Origin: JBGSUZ01 sp043770095
GTDB taxonomy: Bacteria; Bacillota; Clostridia; Peptostreptococcales; Acidaminobacteraceae
Length of the DNA stretch: 26,396 bases
Reading direction: 5' to 3'
Assembly: GCA_043770095.1 (NCBI GenBank)
Contig: JAYVIR010000116.1
Coordinates: 1-26,396, forward strand
Made by a program: the position numbers and the translations under genes. Under the pieces are notes generated by a model. That model was given only the letters and a program-made list of their open reading frames with translations. It was not told the DNA's origin and made no database searches. Shown one piece after another: positions 21,787 through 26,396 of the stretch. The stretch's first letter is position 1. Every line of letters begins with the position of its first letter.

Positions 21787-22554
21787 CTATACCAACGATT
21801 TTATCCGATTCACAAATAATTCCGCAATTTGTGTATTTTCACCCATCCCCTTAAGGACTGCGCTTGTTTGAATGCCTTCAGATTCCAAAATTGATTTGAA
21901 CGAATCTTCTTCATCACTTGCCATATCATTGATGGCGTGGTCTCCTGCGACCATCATCAGAGGTATTAACGTCAAATGCTTGAATCGATCCTTGAGATTC
22001 TCGAGCACGTCATCAAGTTCAGGATACCCTTCTACATTGGCAATAACAACGTCTCCACGGTTTTCATCGAATAGACGTTGAAGCAGTGAATAAGCCGCAT
22101 TCGCAAAATGATCGGTGCCATGTCCCATTAATAAATAACCTTTTCCAAAAACTTCTTTGTCAAATTCCGTCTCAAAAGCTTCAATCAATTCTCTGTACGT
22201 TGCAATGGTGTCTAGAAGCGGCATTCCCAATTTAATATCAACAGCACGATTGTGCTTCGCTTTTGCGACAGCTTTCTTTACCTTTTCATACTCAAACCCA
22301 GGAATTACATGAAGCGGCTGCACAATAATCTCCGTAAATCCGTCTTCAATCATTTCATCAAGCGCTTCATTGGTCGTTAATATATGAACGCCTTGATTTC
22401 TCAATTTCTTAATAATCATATTAGAGGTGAACGCCCTTCTCACTTCTAGCGGATCAAACGCATCCTTAATACAATTTTCTACTCGTTCAATATTCTTTTT
22501 AAGTGTTTCTTCATAACTGGTGCCAAAACTAACAACTAATATACCCTTTTTCAT
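21787..22554 (-). CDS. cbiK: Sirohydrochlorin cobaltochelatase, anaerobic type
   Basis: 255 aa. Inserts cobalt into sirohydrochlorin in the early-insertion (anaerobic) B12 route. Typical stretches are KKGILVVSFGTSYEET at the start, VQPLHVIPGFEYEKV, LMGHGTDHFANAAY with the conserved metal-binding histidines, and LIPLMMVAGDHAINDMA near the end. ATG 22554 follows AGGAG (complement of 22562-22566) seven bases upstream; the frame extends to 22575 but into the previous gene. Ten bases separate it from the nucleosidase-like gene upstream, so the two form an operon. No other cobalamin gene is in the window, and no cobalamin riboswitch is visible upstream of the operon. Confidence 0.93.
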   Translation of the reverse strand: MKKGILVVSFGTSYEETLKKNIERVENCIKDAFDPLEVRRAFTSNMIIKKLRNQGVHILTTNEALDEMIEDGFTEIIVQPLHVIPGFEYEKVKKAVAKAKHNRAVDIKLGMPLLDTIATYRELIEAFETEFDKEVFGKGYLLMGHGTDHFANAAYSLLQRLFDENRGDVVIANVEGYPELDDVLENLKDRFKHLTLIPLMMVAGDHAINDMASDEEDSFKSILESEGIQTSAVLKGMGENTQIAELFVNRIKSLV

Positions 22555-22564
22555 TTGTAATCTC

Positions 22565-23239
22565 CTAATTATCAATTAAATTTAAATACTTTTCAAAAAT
22601 TCGTTTCATCAACTTAGGCGTGTTTGTCTGATATTGAAGCGTCTGTGCCTCCTGAGACAACCCCTCTTTTGGCACATCCGAAACACCTCTAAAGATGGTT
22701 ATTTGAATCTCATTCAACTTACAAACAAGTGCTACAGCACCACTTTCCCAATCTGCAACAAGAACATTTTCCGGTTGCAATAATTGTTTTACAGCATAAT
22801 CAATATCTTGATCTGCAGTTGCAACCCTTCCAACATAAGTTTTTTCAGGTAACAGGCTGTCATTAAGCCACTCCAAATTGATTAAGGTTTTAAATGGCTC
22901 GCAAAATAATTCTGCTTGAAGCTCTAATCGATCGATACAATCATAAATAACGGTTTCATTCGCAATAATGACATCTAAAGGTTCTAAATAAGGTGCTACG
23001 CCCCCACTGCTTCCAGCCACGATGATGTGGCTTAAGTTAAAATGATCAATCATAAATTGTGCAGCGCCCGCCGCCATTACTTTTGAATAGCCACTAAAAT
23101 AAACAACAGCAGGCTCCTCCCAATGCTCGAATTGATGAATAAAATAAGAGCCATAAGGACTCACTTCACACTTTTTCGGCTGACAGATACTCAACACGCT
23201 TTTCCATTCAAGATTGGAACAAATATGAATGCCTTTCAT
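22565..23239 (-). CDS. Nucleoside phosphorylase-like protein (MTA/SAH nucleosidase type)
   Basis: 224 aa. Belongs to the purine nucleoside phosphorylase/MTA-SAH nucleosidase fold: the SGYSKVMAAGAAQFMIDHF segment corresponds to the 'GIGKVNAA' motif, HIIVAGSSGGVAPYLEPLDVII to the 'GVAGGL..GDVVI' region, VADWESGAVALVC to the 'MEGAA' ribose-binding stretch, and FRGVSD to 'IRxISD', whose aspartate is the catalytic acid. The methionine of MEGAA is a tryptophan (WESGA), so the substrate may differ from MTA/SAH. ATG 23239 follows AAAGGAG (complement of 23247-23253). First gene of an operon with cbiK. Confidence 0.8.
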   Translation of the reverse strand: MKGIHICSNLEWKSVLSICQPKKCEVSPYGSYFIHQFEHWEEPAVVYFSGYSKVMAAGAAQFMIDHFNLSHIIVAGSSGGVAPYLEPLDVIIANETVIYDCIDRLELQAELFCEPFKTLINLEWLNDSLLPEKTYVGRVATADQDIDYAVKQLLQPENVLVADWESGAVALVCKLNEIQITIFRGVSDVPKEGLSQEAQTLQYQTNTPKLMKRIFEKYLNLIDN

Positions 23240-23264
23240 AAGATCCACTCCTTTTGATCTATAC

Positions 23265-23287
23265 AAGTTGAATTAAAGATTCAACTT
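23265..23287. promoter_or_regulatory. Perfect 9-bp inverted repeat upstream of the nucleosidase/cbiK operon
   Basis: AAGTTGAAT (23265-23273), TAAAG loop, ATTCAACTT (23279-23287). A TATAGA box lies just downstream on the - strand (complement of 23259-23264), so the repeat could be an operator over a -35 region or a leader hairpin. Confidence 0.5.
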
Positions 23288-23320
23288 ATTACCTTAATCT
23301 AAGCGTTGTGCAAAGTGTTA

Positions 23321-23368
23321 TAATTGTAATGTTTGTCGATGGCTTCAAAGCGACAAACATTACAATTA
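23321..23368 (-). terminator. Long perfect hairpin after the 23393 gene
   Basis: 18-bp perfect stem (23321-23338 with 23351-23368) and a 12-base loop, 25 bases past the stop at 23393. There is no T run on the - strand side, so it may be a factor-dependent end or a leader structure for the following operon. Confidence 0.6.
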
Positions 23369-23392
23369 CTTAGTACAACTTATCTATAGAGA

Positions 23393-24013
23393 TTACTCGC
23401 CTATAAACATCATTAAAAACCCTGAAAAAGCTGCATTATTGGGCGCTAACGAAACATCCACATGCCCTTTTAATTCATTGATAATGTCTCTATATGCCTT
23501 ATAAAACTCGTAACTTGGACTAGGATGATATTCTACACCTTCTAATTCCAAGGTTTTGATTATGCCCTTAACAGTTGTTGGCTTAACAAACACTTCCGTA
23601 TCTGGCCTAAAATATGCCAGACATGCCGTCACTAAAGGCCACTTAGCAAGTCTTTTTTGATAGAGACAATCTGTAAAAAGTTTGAACCCTTCTGCTTCAT
23701 CGCCATATAGGAGCATTTTTAAAGCCTCAGAAAGCAGTTCTCGTTCTTCATTGGACATGGCATTTATACCGTCTCTAAACTTTGGCTTTTCAAATAGTGA
23801 AACCATAGACGATTGACTGACCAACTTAATTAACTGGCTGATCACCATTTCTGGATTCTCAAAAGAGTCATCTTGAAACGATGTTTGAGCCAATGTCACC
23901 ATTTTGTCCATTTTATGTTTCTTGCCTATTTCAATCATTTCAGGACTATAAAATCCATCTGGATAGCGCATCAAAAACTGACTTTCGAACAATTTAAGTT
24001 TTTCAATATTCAT
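23393..24013 (-). CDS. Conserved-looking hypothetical protein
   Basis: 206 aa, soluble, largely helical and rich in Met, Lys and Glu, without signal peptide or membrane helix. It begins MNIEKLKLFESQFLMRYPDG, a pattern that looks like a small cytoplasmic housekeeping protein. No catalytic or binding motif is recognisable. Ribosome site AAGGAGGA (complement of 24021-24028) strongly supports ATG 24013, and a TATAAT lies about 20 bases further upstream. Codon use resembles the neighbouring host genes. Single-gene unit. Confidence 0.75.
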   Translation of the reverse strand: MNIEKLKLFESQFLMRYPDGFYSPEMIEIGKKHKMDKMVTLAQTSFQDDSFENPEMVISQLIKLVSQSSMVSLFEKPKFRDGINAMSNEERELLSEALKMLLYGDEAEGFKLFTDCLYQKRLAKWPLVTACLAYFRPDTEVFVKPTTVKGIIKTLELEGVEYHPSPSYEFYKAYRDIINELKGHVDVSLAPNNAAFSGFLMMFIGE

Positions 24014-24208
24014 ACTCTATCCTCCTTGTAATCAAGAACCTAAGCATATTATATCCAATTTCTTAACGCATTACGATGAAAATATATTTTAGAAATTTAT
24101 CATCATAGAAAAGATACATTTTAAATCCAAATGTTATAATCTAGTACTTTGGGGTAAATATATATTAGTTCCAATCTCATTAATGCCATATTGAAAAGGA
24201 GGCATTTC

Positions 24209-24520
24209 ATGTATTTAAGAAGCGAAAAAAACAATCACGACCGGGGTCGAAGCACCCTCAGGGAACGAGCACGAAGTCATTTTTTAAAAGAGAAGAAGGA
24301 TATGGTACATGAACTCGAAAAAAATCGTGACCAAATCAAAAAACTGATAAACGAAGGGTTTGTCTTTGATTCACAAAAACAATCCGAAAACTTATACCAA
24401 GTCTTTTTCGTTCATCCAAAGACTTCAGAAAAAAGAGAATGTGTTTTCAACTTTGAAACTAATTTTAAATGTCTTGAAAGCAGTTGGAATTTAAACGAAA
24501 AATCACATAAATCTAAATAA
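24209..24520 (+). CDS. Small hypothetical protein, highly charged
   Basis: 103 aa. A basic/acidic, probably helical first half (RERARSHFLKEKKDMVHELEKN) is followed by a strand-rich second half (YQVFFVHPKTSEKRECVFNFE). No signal peptide, membrane helix or known motif. The start is ATG 24209, seven bases after AAAGGAGG (24195-24202); an in-frame TTG at 24191 lies upstream of that site and is unlikely. A good extended -10 box (TG-T-TATAAT, 24132-24140) is upstream. Ends in a strong terminator. Confidence 0.7.
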   Translation: MYLRSEKNNHDRGRSTLRERARSHFLKEKKDMVHELEKNRDQIKKLINEGFVFDSQKQSENLYQVFFVHPKTSEKRECVFNFETNFKCLESSWNLNEKSHKSK

Positions 24521-24527
24521 AGTTATT

Positions 24528-24574
24528 AGAGTTGTCTAAAAGGTACTCATTACCATTTAGACAACTCTTTTTTT
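24528..24574 (+). terminator. Terminator after the 24209 gene
   Basis: 13-bp stem AGAGTTGTCTAAA (24528-24540) with TTTAGACAACTCT (24556-24568) plus an inner GGTA/TACC pairing, then seven T. Confidence 0.9.
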
Positions 24575-24703
24575 ATTGAAGAATAAAAAACGCATTATTT
24601 TTTATTAAATTTCCTCAAAACTTCTACAAATTTAATTCATTTAGTGATAAGATAACCTAATGTTAATTAAAATCAATTAGAAAACAATGAGAGAGAGGCC
24701 AAC

Positions 24704-26218
24704 ATGAAAAGAGGATTTGATTCAGAGAAATACTTAGAAGAGCAATCTAAATTTATTCTTGAGCGCGTCAATGACTATGACAAACTCTATCTGGAATTCG
24801 GTGGGAAATTGATGCTGGACCTCCACGCAAAACGAGTATTACCAGGCTTTGACGAAAATGCTAAAATCAAATTGCTTCATAAACTTAAAGAAAAAGTGGA
24901 AGTAATCATCTGTGTTTATGCAGGCGATATTGAAAGAAATAAGATTAGAGGCGACTTTGGCATCACTTATGACATGGATGTCTTAAAGATGATTGACGAT
25001 TTAAGATCGTATGAACTTGACGTAAACAGCGTCGTGATCACTCGATATGCCGATCAACCATCTGCAACTGTTTTTATGAACAAACTTGAGCGTCGCGGCA
25101 TTAAAGTTTATACGCACCGTTCTACAAAAGGCTATCCTTTGGATGTAGATACTATCGTAAGCGATGAAGGTTATGGCAAAAATCCTTATATCGAAACCAC
25201 TAAGCCAATTGTTGTTATGACTGCTCCAGGACCAGGTAGCGGCAAACTTGCAACATGTCTTAGCCAACTTTATCATGAAAATAAAAGAGGAAAAGCAGCT
25301 GGTTACTCTAAATTTGAGACCTTCCCGGTTTGGAACATGCCTCTAAAGCATCCCCTTAATATTGCCTATGAATCGGCAACAGTGGATTTGAAAGATGTTA
25401 ATATGATTGACTCTTTCCACTTTGACGCTTACAATACAATCGCAGTGAATTACAATAGAGACATTGAGACCTTCCCAGTTCTCAGAAGAATCATCGAAAA
25501 AATTACCGGCAAAGAATCTGTCTTCAAATCTCCAACAGACATGGGCGTTAACCGTGTCGGTTATGGCATTATAGACGATGAAGTGATAAAAGAAGCTTCC
25601 CGTCAGGAAATCATTCGCAGATACTTCAAAACAGGCTGTGAGTACAAAAAAGGTTATGTAGACCTCGAAACTTACCAACACGCACAGCGCATTATGGAAG
25701 AAATCAACCTTAAAGGCGATGACCGCGCAGTTGTTCTTCCTGCTAGACAAAAAGCAATGGAGCTTAAAGCCTGTGCCATTGAAGGCAGTGAAAGTATTTG
25801 CCCAGCTATGGCCATTAAACTTCACGATGGCACCATCTTAACAGGAAAATCTTCAGAAGTTCTCAACCCTTCTGCGGCAATTATCCTCAACGCTGTTAAG
25901 CACATGGCTAACATTGCGGATGAAATTCACTTAATTTCACCAGTCATTTTAGAGCCAATCATCAATTTAAAATCTAAAACACTAGGCAGCAAAAATCCTG
26001 CTCTTGACTGTGAAGAAATATTGATTGCACTCAGCATTTCAGCTGCGACAAATCCGATGGCGCAAGTAGCTATGGATAAATTGCCACAGCTTAAAGGCTG
26101 TCAAGCACACTCCACTACTATCCTCAGCGCAGCAGACGAACAAACGCTTCACAAACTTGGTGTAGATGTGACAGCAGACCCTGAATACGCTTCAGCTAGT
26201 CTCTACTACAACAACTAA
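24704..26218 (+). CDS. DUF1846 family protein
   Basis: 504 aa, the normal length for this conserved family found in Firmicutes and relatives. MKRGFDSEKYLEEQSKFILE at the start, the nucleotide-binding-like TAPGPGSGKLATCLSQLYH (about residues 170-190), and RADVGxR-like FKSPTDMGVNRVGYGI segments are characteristic. The family is structurally characterised but its reaction is not established; a P-loop-like GPGSGK hints at nucleotide or phosphate binding. GAGAGAGG (24689-24698) precedes ATG 24704. Monocistronic, ended by a perfect hairpin shared with the convergent gene at the window edge. Confidence 0.88.
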   Translation: MKRGFDSEKYLEEQSKFILERVNDYDKLYLEFGGKLMLDLHAKRVLPGFDENAKIKLLHKLKEKVEVIICVYAGDIERNKIRGDFGITYDMDVLKMIDDLRSYELDVNSVVITRYADQPSATVFMNKLERRGIKVYTHRSTKGYPLDVDTIVSDEGYGKNPYIETTKPIVVMTAPGPGSGKLATCLSQLYHENKRGKAAGYSKFETFPVWNMPLKHPLNIAYESATVDLKDVNMIDSFHFDAYNTIAVNYNRDIETFPVLRRIIEKITGKESVFKSPTDMGVNRVGYGIIDDEVIKEASRQEIIRRYFKTGCEYKKGYVDLETYQHAQRIMEEINLKGDDRAVVLPARQKAMELKACAIEGSESICPAMAIKLHDGTILTGKSSEVLNPSAAIILNAVKHMANIADEIHLISPVILEPIINLKSKTLGSKNPALDCEEILIALSISAATNPMAQVAMDKLPQLKGCQAHSTTILSAADEQTLHKLGVDVTADPEYASASLYYNN

Positions 26219-26228
26219 CTTATATAGA

Positions 26229-26271
26229 AAACAAAAGAGAAACAGACATTTGATCTGTTTCTCTTTTGTTT
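26229..26271. terminator. Bidirectional terminator after the DUF1846 gene
   Basis: Perfect 18-bp stem (26229-26246 with 26254-26271), 7-base loop; A-rich left arm and T-rich right arm serve both strands. Confidence 0.88.
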
Positions 26272-26295
26272 ATGTTCTTTAACCCATATACGTTT

Positions 26296-26396
26296 TTATA
26301 TTAAATCGAATTCAACTCTCACACACTTACCAATAATCTTAACTTTGCCAATTTCTAAACTTAAATTAGGCTCATCTTTGAGACCTTGGCTGATCA
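26296..26396 (-). CDS. C-terminal end of an unidentified protein, cut by window edge
   Basis: On the - strand the frame ending at a TAA (complement of 26296-26298) is open to the window edge and reads ISQGLKDEPNLSLEIGKVKI, then IGKCVRVEFDLI. It has the look of a beta-strand-rich C-terminal domain. The stop is 24 bases from the shared terminator, the expected position for a convergent gene. Too little remains to name it. Confidence 0.6.
   Translation of the reverse strand, partial: ISQGLKDEPNLSLEIGKVKIIGKCVRVEFDLI

Noticed and set aside
25343..25825. 160-aa - strand reading frame inside the DUF1846 gene
   Set aside because: Shadow of a well-conserved gene, with no ribosome site and implausible composition.
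1..26396. tRNA, rRNA or riboswitch
   Set aside because: I looked for cloverleaf, rRNA-like and known riboswitch cores in the intergenic regions, including ahead of purB and cbiK, and saw none.

Overview
The window looks like a low-GC Firmicutes chromosome, most likely an anaerobic spore-forming member of the Clostridia. The evidence is the gene order mutS-mutL-miaA-hfq-(Met gamma-lyase family)-lexA, a stage V sporulation gene (spoVS), the anaerobic cobaltochelatase cbiK, Bacillus-type LexA boxes, strong AGGAGG ribosome sites and frequent TTG starts. Genus and species cannot be told from the sequence alone.

Layout. 1-4.7 kb: mismatch repair (mutS 3' part, mutL), tRNA modification (miaA) and hfq, tightly packed on the + strand. 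4.8-6.1 kb: a PLP enzyme of the Met gamma-lyase family. 6.2-7.3 kb: lexA and a divergent LysM/YneA-like division inhibitor gene, with three SOS boxes between them. 7.4-10.6 kb: an accessory stretch with a GNAT acetyltransferase, a frameshifted secreted HExxH metallopeptidase fused to the stump of a second acetyltransferase, a 12-codon orphan reading frame, and a secreted protein of unknown function. 10.6-12.5 kb: a secreted oligoendopeptidase F homologue. 12.6-13.8 kb: a complete tyrosine recombinase on the - strand, sharing a terminator with pepF.

13.9-19.74 kb holds a filamentous (inovirus-type) prophage in a Gram-positive host. In order: an unknown small gene, a candidate ssDNA-binding protein, three tiny single-membrane-helix proteins not found by an ordinary gene caller (30, 26 and 40 aa), a 50-aa major coat protein without signal peptide, an internal terminator, a 653-aa pIII-like adsorption protein with twelve 11-residue repeats, a pVI-like protein, a Zot/pI-type assembly ATPase, a hairpin-rich intergenic region, a ribbon-helix-helix-like regulator, and a gene II/X-type replication initiator. 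It is bounded by a 21-bp imperfect direct repeat with an identical 6-bp centre (GAACAG) flanked by inverted arms in both copies, the design of a tyrosine recombinase core site. Recombination between the copies would give a 5810-bp circle, a normal inovirus genome size. The recombinase gene lies outside this interval, and its sequence resembles a chromosomal Xer-like family, so the phage may use a resident host recombinase.

19.8-26.4 kb is again ordinary host chromosome, mostly on the - strand: purB, spoVS, cbiK with an MTA/SAH-nucleosidase-like gene in one operon, a conserved hypothetical gene, then a small + strand gene, a DUF1846 protein, and the 3' end of another - strand gene at the window edge.
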